A stretch of DNA of 11,804 bases from Tepidimonas sp. (lineage in GTDB: Bacteria; Pseudomonadota; Gammaproteobacteria; Burkholderiales; Burkholderiaceae_C), in contig JANWZF010000055.1 of assembly GCA_025054905.1 (NCBI GenBank), positions 1 through 11,804 on the forward strand. The letters are read 5' to 3'. A program made the translations under genes and the position numbers. Each line of letters opens with the position of its first letter. Position 1 is the stretch's first letter. The notes under the pieces are model-generated. The model was given only the letters and a program-made list of their open reading frames with translations. It searched no databases and was not told where the DNA came from. Positions 1 to 7,445 of the stretch are shown here, one piece after another.

Positions 1-1
1 C

Positions 2-550
2 CATGTGGTGATCAGCCACTTTCACGGTGACCACATCAACGGCGTGCGCCTCAAAGACGGTGGGCTGACCTTTCCGCGCGCCAAGGTGCACGTGCCCGCG
101 CCCGAATGGGCGTTCTGGATGGACGATGCCCGCATGCAAGCTGCCCCCCAGGCGATGCAGGGCGCTTTCCAAACCGTGCGGCGCGCGCTGGGCGGTCCGG
201 TGGCCGAACGCATCGTCCAGTTCCAGCCGGGCAGCGAGCTGGCACCAGGCATCCGCGCCGATGCCGCTTTCGGGCATACGCCAGGCATGTGCGTTTTCAC
301 GTTGCGTTCGCAGGGGCAGGGGTTCATGTACGTGGCCGACACCGCCAACATCCCGGCCTTGTTCGTGCGCAACCCCGAATGGGCCGTGATGTTCGACATG
401 GATCCGGAGCAGGCGCGCCAGACCCGCCGTCGCGTGTTCGATCAGATCGTGCGCGAACGCCTGCTGGTGGGGGGCTACCACTTCCCGTTTCCGGCCTTCG
501 GAACGCTGGAAGCTGCCAGCGGCGGCTACGCGTTCAGACCGCTGGCCTAA
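2..550 (+). CDS. MBL-fold metallohydrolase, OPHC2/methyl-parathion-hydrolase-like (5' partial)
   Basis: This is the C-terminal part of a metallo-beta-lactamase-fold hydrolase; the reading frame is open to the left edge, so the N-terminus (often carrying a signal peptide in this family) is missing. Counting the first whole codon (base 2) as residue 1, the complete metal site is visible: HFHGDH at 6-11 (ligands H6, H8, D10, H11), H92 in GHTPG, the bridging D113 in VADTAN and H160 in GYHFPFP. The block after D113 (PALFVRNPEW, then D-x-D-P-x-x-A-x-x-TRRR) resembles the OPHC2-like branch, which includes organophosphate hydrolases and some lactonases. The fold and a dinuclear metal centre are well supported. 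The substrate is unknown: a lactone, phosphotriester or other ester are all possible. The next gene, prpE, starts 98 nt downstream and shows no functional tie. Confidence is high for the superfamily and moderate for the subfamily. Confidence 0.88.
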   Translation, partial: HVVISHFHGDHINGVRLKDGGLTFPRAKVHVPAPEWAFWMDDARMQAAPQAMQGAFQTVRRALGGPVAERIVQFQPGSELAPGIRADAAFGHTPGMCVFTLRSQGQGFMYVADTANIPALFVRNPEWAVMFDMDPEQARQTRRRVFDQIVRERLLVGGYHFPFPAFGTLEAASGGYAFRPLA

Positions 551-596
551 AAGCGCTCGGTGCCAGGCGCCGTCAGGTCGGCGCAAGCCCTCGTTC

Positions 597-602
597 CATA
601 AT
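597..602 (+). promoter_or_regulatory. Candidate -10 element for prpE
   Basis: CATAAT matches the sigma-70 -10 consensus at five of six bases and lies about 46 nt before the prpE start. No convincing -35 stands 16-18 bp upstream. The surrounding gap (551-648) otherwise holds only a short wobble-containing hairpin (558-572) without a T-run and the prpE Shine-Dalgarno GAGGAG at 631-636. This is a weak call. Confidence 0.25.
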
Positions 603-648
603 CCACGGGTCGATCATTTCATTTTGACCCGAGGAGCTTTGCTGCGTC

Positions 649-2550
649 ATGGCCAACCAGTACGATGCCTTCTACCGCCGCTCGATCGACGAGCGCGACG
701 CTTTCTGGGCAGAACAGGCCCGGCTGATCGACTGGCACCGCCCGTTCGATCGGGTCTGCAACACCGACCGTCCCCCTTTCGTGCGGTGGTTTGAGGGCGG
801 ACTGACCAACCTGTGCTACAACGCGGTGGATCGCCACCTGGCCACCCGCGCCGACCAGCGCGCGTTGATTTACGTCTCCACCGAAACTGACACCGAGCGT
901 GTCTACACCTACCGTGAGCTGCACGAGGAAGTGCAGCGCATGGCCGCCATCCTGCGCTCGCTGGGGGTGGGCAAGGGCGACCGCGTACTGATCTACATGC
1001 CGATGATCCCGCAGGCGGCGTTTGCCATGCTGGCCTGCGTGCGCATCGGCGCCATCCATTCGGTGGTGTTTGGTGGCTTTGCCAGCCACAGCCTGGCCAC
1101 GCGCATTGACGATGCCACCCCGAAGGTGATCGTCAGCGCCGACGCCGGCATGCGCGCTGGCAAGGTGGTGCCGTACAAGCACCTGCTGGATGAAGCGATC
1201 CGTTTGTCCAAGCACCAACCCCAGCACGTGCTGATGGTCAACCGCGGTCTGGCCCCGCTGGACCCTGTGGAAGGACGCGACGTCGACTACGCGGCGCTGC
1301 GCGAGCAGCACCTCGACGCCCAAGTGCCGTGCGAGTGGGTGGACAGCACCCACCCCAGCTACATCCTCTACACCAGCGGGACCACTGGCAAGCCCAAGGG
1401 CGTGCAGCGCGACACCGGCGGCTACGCGGTGGCGCTGGCGGCCTCCATGCGCCACATCTACATGGGCAACCCGGGCGAGACCTACTTTTCCACCAGCGAC
1501 ATCGGGTGGGTGGTCGGCCACAGCTACATCATCTACGGGCCGCTGATCAACGGCATGGCCACGATCATGTACGAAGGCACGCCGATTCGGCCCGATGCCG
1601 GCATCTGGTGGCGCCTGGTGCAGGACTACCGGGTCAGCATCATGTTTACTGCGCCGACCGCCGCGCGCGTGCTGAAAAAGCAGGATCCCGCCTACCTGAG
1701 CCGGTATGACCTGAGCAGTCTGCGCGCGCTGTTTCTGGCCGGCGAGCCGCTGGATGAGCCCACCGCGACCTGGATCGCGCAGGCGCTGGGCAAGCCGGTG
1801 ATCGACAACTACTGGCAGACCGAAACCGGCTGGCCGATCCTGGCGATCTGCAACGGCATTGAGCCTGCCCCCACCAAGTTCGGCTCGCCAGGCAAGGCGG
1901 TCTACGGCTACGATGTGCGCCTGATCGATGAGAACACCGGCGAGGAGATCCACGAGCCCGACCGCAAAGGCGTGATCGCCGTGCAGTACCCGCTGCCGCC
2001 GGGCTGTCTGCAGACGGTCTGGGGGGATGACGAACGCTACGTCAAGACCTACTGGTCCAGCATCCCGGGACGCCAGATGTACAGCACCTTCGACTGGGGC
2101 GTGCGCGATGCCGACGGCTACTACTACATCCTCGGACGCACCGACGATGTCATCAACGTCGCCGGCCACCGCCTCGGCACGCGCGAGATCGAGGAGAGCA
2201 TCGCCAGTCACCCGGCGGTGGCCGAAGTCGCCGTGGTCGGCGTGGCCGACCCCCTGAAGGGGCAGGTGGCCATGGCGTTTGCGGTGCTGAAGGATCCGAC
2301 CCGCGCAGCCACGCCGGCCGACGCCCTGCAGCTGGAAGGCGACATCATGAAGCGGGTGGACGAGCAGCTCGGTGCGGTGGCGCGTCCGGCGCGGGTGCGC
2401 TTCGTCTCGCTGTTGCCCAAAACCCGCAGTGGCAAGTTGCTGCGCCGCGCCATTCAGGCCGTCTGCGAGGGGCGCGACCCCGGCGACCTGACGACGCTGG
2501 ATGATCCGAGTGCACTGCAGCAGATCCGCGACCTGGTGTCGCCACGCTGA
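649..2550 (+). CDS. prpE: Propionate--CoA ligase (propionyl-CoA synthetase)
   Basis: This cytoplasmic AMP-forming acyl-CoA synthetase of the ANL superfamily activates propionate (and usually acetate less well) with ATP and CoA to the acyl-CoA. The 633-residue product is close to the usual PrpE length (about 630). Visible motifs are the phosphate-binding loop YTSGTTGKPKG (241-251), followed by the QRDTGGYA stretch typical of PrpE; the adenylate motif YWQTETG (388-394); the hinge region GRTDD (496-500); and the C-terminal PKTRSGK with the catalytic lysine K596, the residue that lysine acetylation inactivates in this family. The ATG is preceded by GAGGAG at 631-636, a rather long 12-nt spacing. 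No prpB, prpC or prpD lies beside it, so the link to the methylcitrate cycle is from family knowledge only. An acetyl-CoA synthetase role is the main alternative; the QRDTGG block argues for PrpE. Confidence 0.9.
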   Translation: MANQYDAFYRRSIDERDAFWAEQARLIDWHRPFDRVCNTDRPPFVRWFEGGLTNLCYNAVDRHLATRADQRALIYVSTETDTERVYTYRELHEEVQRMAAILRSLGVGKGDRVLIYMPMIPQAAFAMLACVRIGAIHSVVFGGFASHSLATRIDDATPKVIVSADAGMRAGKVVPYKHLLDEAIRLSKHQPQHVLMVNRGLAPLDPVEGRDVDYAALREQHLDAQVPCEWVDSTHPSYILYTSGTTGKPKGVQRDTGGYAVALAASMRHIYMGNPGETYFSTSDIGWVVGHSYIIYGPLINGMATIMYEGTPIRPDAGIWWRLVQDYRVSIMFTAPTAARVLKKQDPAYLSRYDLSSLRALFLAGEPLDEPTATWIAQALGKPVIDNYWQTETGWPILAICNGIEPAPTKFGSPGKAVYGYDVRLIDENTGEEIHEPDRKGVIAVQYPLPPGCLQTVWGDDERYVKTYWSSIPGRQMYSTFDWGVRDADGYYYILGRTDDVINVAGHRLGTREIEESIASHPAVAEVAVVGVADPLKGQVAMAFAVLKDPTRAATPADALQLEGDIMKRVDEQLGAVARPARVRFVSLLPKTRSGKLLRRAIQAVCEGRDPGDLTTLDDPSALQQIRDLVSPR

Positions 2551-2561
2551 CGCCACCGATG

Positions 2562-2590
2562 TGGGCATTCGGGGTCTTTGTGGTTATCAT
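2562..2590 (+). promoter_or_regulatory. Candidate sigma-70 promoter of the ArsR-type regulator gene
   Basis: TGGGCA (2562-2567, four of six to TTGACA) and TATCAT (2585-2590, five of six to TATAAT) are separated by exactly 17 bp, in a locally AT-richer stretch between prpE and the regulator gene. Initiation would fall near 2597 and give a leader of only about 20 nt. An imperfect 12-bp palindrome (2611-2622, core ATAT, 8 of 12 positions symmetric) overlaps the start codon and could be an autoregulatory operator. This is inference from consensus matching by eye. Confidence 0.35.
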
Positions 2591-2618
2591 TGCCGCATAG
2601 ACACCCGAATGCTGATAT

Positions 2619-2990
2619 ATGCAACAACTGACCGATACCGACGCGGTCGTTGACAAGCAACGCGTCTTCGAGCTGGCCGCCGAGCTGTTCGGCATTCTGT
2701 CCACGCCGATGCGGCTGCGCATCATCAATGCGTTGTGTGACAAAGAGAAATCGGTGTCGGAGCTGTTGAACGAGATCGACACCACGCAGCCCAACCTGTC
2801 GCAGCACCTGAACCTTCTGTACCGCGCCGGCGTGCTGGCCAAGCGCAAGGAGGGAACCCAGGTGTATTACCGTGTGCAAAGCGAGCAGGCGGTGGCGCTG
2901 TGCCGTACCGTCTGCACCCAGATCGCCATCGAGCTGGACGAGCCCGGCGGGGTACCGCCGAGTCAGCGCCTGACGCCGCGCGGCACCTGA
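2619..2990 (+). CDS. ArsR/SmtB-family winged-helix transcriptional repressor
   Basis: This 123-residue protein has the ArsR-family layout: a dimerisation helix around 14-28, STPMRLRIINAL (28-39) leading into the helix-turn-helix (SVSELL at 45-50, recognition helix TQPNLSQHLNLL at 56-67), then the beta wing (KRKEGTQVYYRV, 75-86) and a C-terminal helix. Such proteins normally release DNA when they bind a metal or when cysteines are oxidised. The classical ELCVCDL metal site is absent (SELLNEID replaces it), but C40, C95 and C99 are present, which could suit a thiol switch like that of BigR/SqrR. The start is fixed by an in-frame TGA at 2613; no clear Shine-Dalgarno precedes it, so translation may rely on a short leader. 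It is flanked by its own candidate promoter and a hairpin after the stop, so it is probably monocistronic. The target genes and inducer are unknown. Confidence 0.85.
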   Translation: MQQLTDTDAVVDKQRVFELAAELFGILSTPMRLRIINALCDKEKSVSELLNEIDTTQPNLSQHLNLLYRAGVLAKRKEGTQVYYRVQSEQAVALCRTVCTQIAIELDEPGGVPPSQRLTPRGT

Positions 2991-2996
2991 GGAGTC

Positions 2997-3013
2997 GGCG
3001 CTCGCTCAGCGCC
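2997..3013 (+). terminator. GC-rich hairpin after the ArsR gene, possible weak terminator
   Basis: GGCGCT (2997-3002) and AGCGCC (3008-3013) form a perfect 6-bp stem with a 5-nt loop, seven bases after the regulator stop codon. Only a short GGTTT follows (3017-3021), not a true T-run, so intrinsic termination is uncertain. Its position separates the regulator from the sucA leader. Confidence 0.35.
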
Positions 3014-3023
3014 AGCGGTTTCG

Positions 3024-3041
3024 AAATCGTTACAAAATCGT
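3024..3041 (+). repeat. Tandem AAATCGT repeats one helical turn apart upstream of sucA
   Basis: AAATCGT occurs at 3024-3030 and again at 3035-3041, start to start 11 bp, so both copies face the same side of the helix. The first overlaps the palindrome TTTCGAAA (3019-3026). This is the most AT-rich patch between the regulator gene and sucA. It could be an activator site or an UP-element-like stretch; the bound protein is unknown. Confidence 0.35.
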
Positions 3042-3062
3042 CGCACGAGACGGATCGGTTGG

Positions 3063-3078
3063 TGGCACAATCGTGGCT
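3063..3078 (+). promoter_or_regulatory. Sigma-54-like -24/-12 element (or sigma-70 -10) upstream of sucA
   Basis: TGGCAC at 3063-3068 is followed after five bases by TGGCT at 3074-3078; the sigma-54 consensus is TGGCAC-N5-TTGCW. The invariant GG (3064-3065) and GC (3076-3077) have the required 10-nt separation. The same bases contain CACAAT (3066-3071, four of six to a sigma-70 -10) without a good -35. Either reading places the transcript start near 3078-3090 and gives a sucA leader of about 100-110 nt. sucA is normally sigma-70-driven, so chance similarity is possible. Confidence 0.3.
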
Positions 3079-3104
3079 GCACCGGCCCTTCCAGTGTCAC
3101 AGTC

Positions 3105-3190
3105 GCGTCCGCCAACCGGTTCAGCCGTGTCGCGGAAGGTGATTCCAACCAGCAGGTTTCCCGCAGGGAAACGGAGGTCAGCGATTCCAT
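3105..3190 (+). ncRNA. sucA leader RNA, candidate sucA RNA motif with hairpin next to the ribosome binding site
   Basis: The last 80-odd bases before sucA can fold into several small helices: GGAA/TTCC (3134-3137 with 3143-3146); AACC/GGTT (3147-3150 with 3155-3158); and a perfect 7-bp hairpin GTTTCCC-GCA-GGGAAAC (3156-3172). The last one shares bases 3156-3158 with the previous helix, so the two exclude each other. The 7-bp stem ends directly against the Shine-Dalgarno GGAGG (3173-3177), 11 nt before the ATG. A conserved cis-regulatory RNA called the sucA motif is known from 5' leaders of sucA in Burkholderiales, with part of its structure overlapping the Shine-Dalgarno. Gene, position and probable order all match. 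I identify it from these and not from an alignment, so the exact boundaries are approximate. The ligand of the known motif, if any, is not established to my knowledge. Confidence 0.55.
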
Positions 3191-6071
3191 GAGCGAACCC
3201 ACGAGCGTCTACCAGGCGTACACCGCCAACTCGTACCTCTTCGGGGGCAATGCGCCCTACGTCGAAGAGTTGTACGAAAAATACCTCACCGACCCCAGCA
3301 GCGTGCCCGACTCGTGGCGGGACTATTTCGACGCGTTGCAACACGTGCCGGCTGTCGATGGCAGCGACGCGCGGGACATCCCGCACATGCCGGTGATCAA
3401 CGCCTTTGCCGAGCTGGCCAAGCAGGGGCCGAAGCCGGTGGTGGTGGCGCAGGGAGCCGACAGCGACGTGGCACGCAAGCGCGTGGCCACGCAGCAGCTG
3501 ATCGCGGCTTACCGCAATCTCGGGGTGCGCTGGGCCAACCTGGATCCACTGAAGCGCTCGGAACGCCCCGACATTCCCGAGCTGGAGCCGTCGTTCTACG
3601 GCTTCACCGACGCCGACCTGGAAACCGTCTACAACGTCTCCAACACCTACTTTGGCAAGGAGACGATGTCGCTGCGCGAGCTGCTCAACGCGCTGCGCGA
3701 GACCTACTGCGGCACCATCGGTGCCGAGTACATGTACATCAGCGACCAAAAACAGAAGCGCTGGTGGCAGGAAAAGCTCGAAAGCATCCGCAGCAAGCCG
3801 TCCTTCAGCGCGGAGCAGAAAAAGCATATCCTGGAAAACCTCACCAAGGCCGAAGGCCTGGAGCGCTACCTGCACACCAAGTACGTCGGCCAGAAGCGCT
3901 TCTCGCTGGAGGGTGGGGAGAGCTTCATCGCTTCGATGGACGAGCTGATCCAGCGCGCCGGGGCGCTGGGGGTGCAGGAAATCGTCATCGGCATGGCGCA
4001 CCGTGGCCGCCTCAACGTGCTGGTCAACGTGCTGGGCAAGATGCCGAAGGACCTGTTCGCGGAATTCGAGCACACCGCCCCCGAGGATCTGCCCGCCGGT
4101 GACGTCAAGTACCACCAGGGCTTCAGCTCCGATGTCTCCACCCCCGGCGGGCCGGTGCACCTGAGCCTGGCGTTCAACCCGTCGCACCTGGAAATCGTCA
4201 ACCCGGTGGTGGAGGGCTCGGCGCGCGCACGCATGGATCGTCGCGGCGACCGCAAGGGCGACCAGGTGCTGCCGGTGCTGGTGCACGGCGATGCAGCCTT
4301 TGCCGGTCAGGGCGTCGTGATGGAGACGCTGGCGCTGGCGCAGACGCGCGGCTACTACACCGGGGGCACGGTGCACATCGTCATCAACAACCAGATCGGC
4401 TTTACGACGTCGGACCCGCGCGACAGCCGCTCGACGCTGTACTGCACCGACGTGGTCAAGATGATCGAAGCGCCGGTGCTGCACGTCAACGGCGACGACC
4501 CCGAAGCGGTGGTGCTGGCCACCCAGCTGGCGGTGGAGTTCCGCCAGACCTTCAAGAAGGACGTGGTCATCGACATCGTGTGCTTCCGCAAGCTGGGCCA
4601 CAACGAGCAGGACACGCCCAGCCTGACGCAGCCGCTGATGTACAAAAAAATCGCGCAGCACCCGGGCACGCGCAAGCTGTACGCCGACAAGCTGGTCACC
4701 CAGGGCGTGCTGCCGCCGCAAGGGCCGGAGGACATGGTCAAGACCTACCGCGCCATGCTCGACGAGGGGCGGCGCACCGTCGATCCGGTGTTGACCAATT
4801 ACAAGAGCAAGTACGCCGTTGACTGGGCCCCGTTCCTGGGCAAGAAGTGGACCGACGTGGCCGATACGGCCATTCCGCTGTCGGAGTGGAAGCGCCTGGC
4901 CGAACGCATCACGACCGTGCCGGACAACATCACGCCGCACCCGCTGGTCAAGAAGGTGCTGGCCGACCGTGCCGCGATGGGCCGTGGCGAAATCAACGTG
5001 GACTGGGGCATGGGCGAGCACATGGCCTTTGCCTCGCTGGTGGCCAGCGGCTACGCGGTGCGCCTGTCCGGCGAAGACTGCGGCCGCGGCACCTTCACGC
5101 ACCGCCATGCGGTCATCCACGACCAGAACCGCGAGAAGTGGGATGAGGGCACCTACATTCCGCTGCAGAACGTGGCCGACAACCAGGCGCCGTTCACCGT
5201 GATCGATTCGATCCTGTCGGAAGAAGCGGTGCTGGGCTTCGAGTACGGTTACGCCTCCAACGATCCCAACACGCTGGTGATCTGGGAGGCCCAATTTGGC
5301 GACTTTGCCAACGGGGCGCAGGTGGTGATCGACCAGTTCATCGCCTCCGGCGAAGTCAAGTGGGGGCGCATCAACGGCATCACGCTGTTCCTGCCGCACG
5401 GCTACGAGGGGCAGGGGCCGGAGCACAGCTCGGCGCGCATCGAGCGCTTCATGCAGCTGGCGGCCGACACCAACATGCAGATCGTGCAGCCGACCACCGC
5501 CAGTCAGATCTTCCATGTCCTGCGGCGGCAGATGGTGCGCAACCTGCGCAAGCCCTTGATCGTGTTTACGCCCAAGTCGCTGCTGCGTGCCAAGGACGCG
5601 ACCTCGCCGCTGTCGGAGTTCACCAAGGGCGGCTTCCAGACCGTCATCCCCGAGCTCAACGCCGACATCGTCAAGAACGCGCATCGCGTCAAGCGGGTGA
5701 TCGTCTGCTCCGGCAAGGTCTACTATGACCTGGTGCGCAAACGCGAGGAAAAGAGCGCCGACGACGTGGCGATCGTGCGCATCGAGCAGCTCTATCCGTT
5801 CCCACACAAGGCGTTTGCGGCCGAAATGAAGCGCTACCCCAACGCCACCGACGTGGTGTGGTGCCAGGACGAGCCGCAGAACCAGGGGCCGTGGTTCTTC
5901 GTGCAGCACAACATCCACGAAAACATGCTGGATGGCCAGCGGCTCGGCTACGCCGGCCGGGCCGCGTCGGCCTCGCCGGCCGTGGGCTACGCGCACCTGC
6001 ACCAGGAGCAGCAAAAAGCCCTGGTCGAGGCTGCGTTTGGTCGCCTCAAGGGCTTCATCCTCAGCAAGTAA
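3189..6071 (+). CDS. sucA: 2-oxoglutarate dehydrogenase E1 component
   Basis: This is the thiamine-diphosphate-dependent E1 of the 2-oxoglutarate dehydrogenase complex; it decarboxylates 2-oxoglutarate and passes the succinyl group to the lipoyl arm of E2 in the cytoplasm. The 960-residue length is slightly longer than E. coli SucA (933). The N-terminus has the typical NSYLFGGNAPYVEELY...DSWRDYF segment (15-47) that contacts the other subunits. GMAHRGRLNVL (268-278), HGDAAF (366-371) and NNQIGF (400-405) mark the ThDP/Mg half-site, and the pyrimidine-binding domain carries GEDCGRGTF...HRHAVIHDQ (around 627-645). The C-terminus QDEPQNQGPW is characteristic. The ATG follows GGAGG at 3173-3177 with 11-nt spacing and a hairpin directly upstream. 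The gene heads the sucA-sucB-lpd operon. It stops at TAA, and the 90-nt spacer to sucB stays open in the same frame. Confidence 0.97.
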   Translation: MSEPTSVYQAYTANSYLFGGNAPYVEELYEKYLTDPSSVPDSWRDYFDALQHVPAVDGSDARDIPHMPVINAFAELAKQGPKPVVVAQGADSDVARKRVATQQLIAAYRNLGVRWANLDPLKRSERPDIPELEPSFYGFTDADLETVYNVSNTYFGKETMSLRELLNALRETYCGTIGAEYMYISDQKQKRWWQEKLESIRSKPSFSAEQKKHILENLTKAEGLERYLHTKYVGQKRFSLEGGESFIASMDELIQRAGALGVQEIVIGMAHRGRLNVLVNVLGKMPKDLFAEFEHTAPEDLPAGDVKYHQGFSSDVSTPGGPVHLSLAFNPSHLEIVNPVVEGSARARMDRRGDRKGDQVLPVLVHGDAAFAGQGVVMETLALAQTRGYYTGGTVHIVINNQIGFTTSDPRDSRSTLYCTDVVKMIEAPVLHVNGDDPEAVVLATQLAVEFRQTFKKDVVIDIVCFRKLGHNEQDTPSLTQPLMYKKIAQHPGTRKLYADKLVTQGVLPPQGPEDMVKTYRAMLDEGRRTVDPVLTNYKSKYAVDWAPFLGKKWTDVADTAIPLSEWKRLAERITTVPDNITPHPLVKKVLADRAAMGRGEINVDWGMGEHMAFASLVASGYAVRLSGEDCGRGTFTHRHAVIHDQNREKWDEGTYIPLQNVADNQAPFTVIDSILSEEAVLGFEYGYASNDPNTLVIWEAQFGDFANGAQVVIDQFIASGEVKWGRINGITLFLPHGYEGQGPEHSSARIERFMQLAADTNMQIVQPTTASQIFHVLRRQMVRNLRKPLIVFTPKSLLRAKDATSPLSEFTKGGFQTVIPELNADIVKNAHRVKRVIVCSGKVYYDLVRKREEKSADDVAIVRIEQLYPFPHKAFAAEMKRYPNATDVVWCQDEPQNQGPWFFVQHNIHENMLDGQRLGYAGRAASASPAVGYAHLHQEQQKALVEAAFGRLKGFILSK

Positions 6072-6091
6072 GCCGCCGCTGTCGCGTGCGC

Positions 6092-6113
6092 GGCGTGCCG
6101 GCGCTGGTGCGCC
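6092..6113 (+). other. Intercistronic hairpin between sucA and sucB
   Basis: Bases 6092-6100 can pair with 6105-6113 over nine base pairs, three of them G-U, around a GCGC loop. No T-run follows, so it is not an intrinsic terminator. It could stabilise or process the operon transcript to balance E1 against the more numerous E2 chains. In such GC-rich DNA a chance hairpin is quite possible. Confidence 0.22.
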
Positions 6114-6161
6114 CCGCCGCCCGCATCCGCATCGAACACGCATTTTCGGGAAAGAATCACC

Positions 6162-7427
6162 ATGGCCATCGTTGAAGTGAAGGTTCCGCAGCTGTCCGAA
6201 TCGGTCGCCGAAGCCACGCTGTTGCAATGGAAAAAGAAGGTCGGCGATGCCGTCGCCGCCGATGAGATCCTGATCGAAATCGAAACCGATAAAGTGGTGC
6301 TGGAGGTTCCGGCCCCCGCCTCCGGTGTGCTCGCCGAGATCGTGGTGGGTGACGGCGGCACCGTCGTCTCCGAGCAGGTGATTGCTCGGGTGGACACCGA
6401 GGCCAAGGCCGCCGCAGTCGCCAGCCCAGCCCCAGCCCCAGCTCCTGCCGCTGCCGCCGCCCCTGCCGCGGCGGCCCCGATCCCTGCTGCCGGGGCGGCC
6501 CAGGCTGCCGTTGCGATGCCGGCAGCGGCCAAGTTGATGGCCGATCACGGTCTGCAACCCGGCTCGGTGACCGGCACCGGCAAGGATGGTCGCATCACCA
6601 AGGGGGACGTGCTGGCTGCGGTGGCGGCGCCCCAAGCCGCTGCGGCGGCGGTCATCCCGAGCCCGACGCCGGCCAAGGCGCTGCCACAGGTCCACGCTCC
6701 GGTGGGCTTGCCCCCCGAGCTGGCCAACCGTCCCGAGCAGCGCGTGCCGATGACGCGCCTGCGTGCCCGCATCGCCGAGCGGTTGCTGCAATCGCAGGCC
6801 ACCAACGCCATCCTGACCACGTTCAACGAGGTCAACATGGCGCCGGTCATGGAGTTGCGCAAAAAGTATCAGGAGAAGTTCGAGAAGGAGCACGGGGTCA
6901 AGCTCGGCTTCATGAGCTTTTTCGTCAAGGCGGCGGTGCATGCGCTGAAGAAGTTTCCGATCCTCAACGCCAGTGTCGATGGCAACGACATCGTCTATCA
7001 CGGCTATTTCGACATCGGCATCGCGGTGGGCTCGCCGCGCGGGCTGGTGGTCCCCATCCTGCGCAACGCCGATCAGATGAGCTTTGCCGAGATCGAGAAG
7101 AAGATCGCCGACTTTGGCAAGCGCGCCGCTGACGGCAAGCTGGGCATCGACGAGATGACCGGCGGCACGTTCTCGATTTCCAACGGCGGCGTGTTTGGCT
7201 CGATGCTGTCGACCCCCATCATCAACCCGCCGCAGTCCGCGATTCTGGGGGTTCATGCGACCAAAGAGCGTCCGGTGGTGGAAAACGGGCAGATCGTCAT
7301 CCGCCCGATCAACTACCTGGCCCTGAGCTACGACCACCGCATCATCGACGGCCGCGAAGCGGTGCTGGGCCTGGTGGCGATGAAAGAGGCGTTGGAAGAC
7401 CCGGCGCGCCTGCTGTTCAACATCTGA
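6162..7427 (+). CDS. sucB: 2-oxoglutarate dehydrogenase E2, dihydrolipoamide succinyltransferase
   Basis: This is the core-forming E2 that receives succinyl from E1 on a lipoyl lysine and transfers it to CoA, giving succinyl-CoA. Its 421 residues are close to the usual 400-odd. Domains in order: one lipoyl domain (1-78) with the lipoylated lysine K44 in ETDKVVLEV; an Ala/Pro-rich flexible linker (about 85-115) encoded by repetitive CCAGCC-type units; a peripheral E3/E1-binding domain (about 118-152, with LMADHGL and GTGKDGRITKGDVL); a second Ala-rich linker; and the catalytic acyltransferase domain ending in YDHRIIDGREAV with H392 and D396. Having a single lipoyl domain and that catalytic signature fits succinyltransferase rather than the multi-lipoyl pyruvate E2. 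A modest Shine-Dalgarno, GGGAAAG (6148-6154), precedes the ATG. It is followed by lpd after only 18 nt. Confidence 0.96.
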   Translation: MAIVEVKVPQLSESVAEATLLQWKKKVGDAVAADEILIEIETDKVVLEVPAPASGVLAEIVVGDGGTVVSEQVIARVDTEAKAAAVASPAPAPAPAAAAAPAAAAPIPAAGAAQAAVAMPAAAKLMADHGLQPGSVTGTGKDGRITKGDVLAAVAAPQAAAAAVIPSPTPAKALPQVHAPVGLPPELANRPEQRVPMTRLRARIAERLLQSQATNAILTTFNEVNMAPVMELRKKYQEKFEKEHGVKLGFMSFFVKAAVHALKKFPILNASVDGNDIVYHGYFDIGIAVGSPRGLVVPILRNADQMSFAEIEKKIADFGKRAADGKLGIDEMTGGTFSISNGGVFGSMLSTPIINPPQSAILGVHATKERPVVENGQIVIRPINYLALSYDHRIIDGREAVLGLVAMKEALEDPARLLFNI

Positions 7428-7445
7428 GGCAAGGAGCGCCACACC

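Noticed and set aside
558..572. Hairpin between the MBL hydrolase and prpE as a terminator
   Set aside because: The stem is only five pairs with one wobble and is not followed by a T-run.
619..2568. 649-codon minus-strand frame opposite prpE
   Set aside because: It has the same register and the same codon-bias explanation; the product shows no recognisable domain.
6424..6500. Repetitive CCAGCC/GCCGCC units as a DNA repeat element
   Set aside because: They encode the Ala/Pro-rich flexible linker of the E2 protein, as expected for this family.
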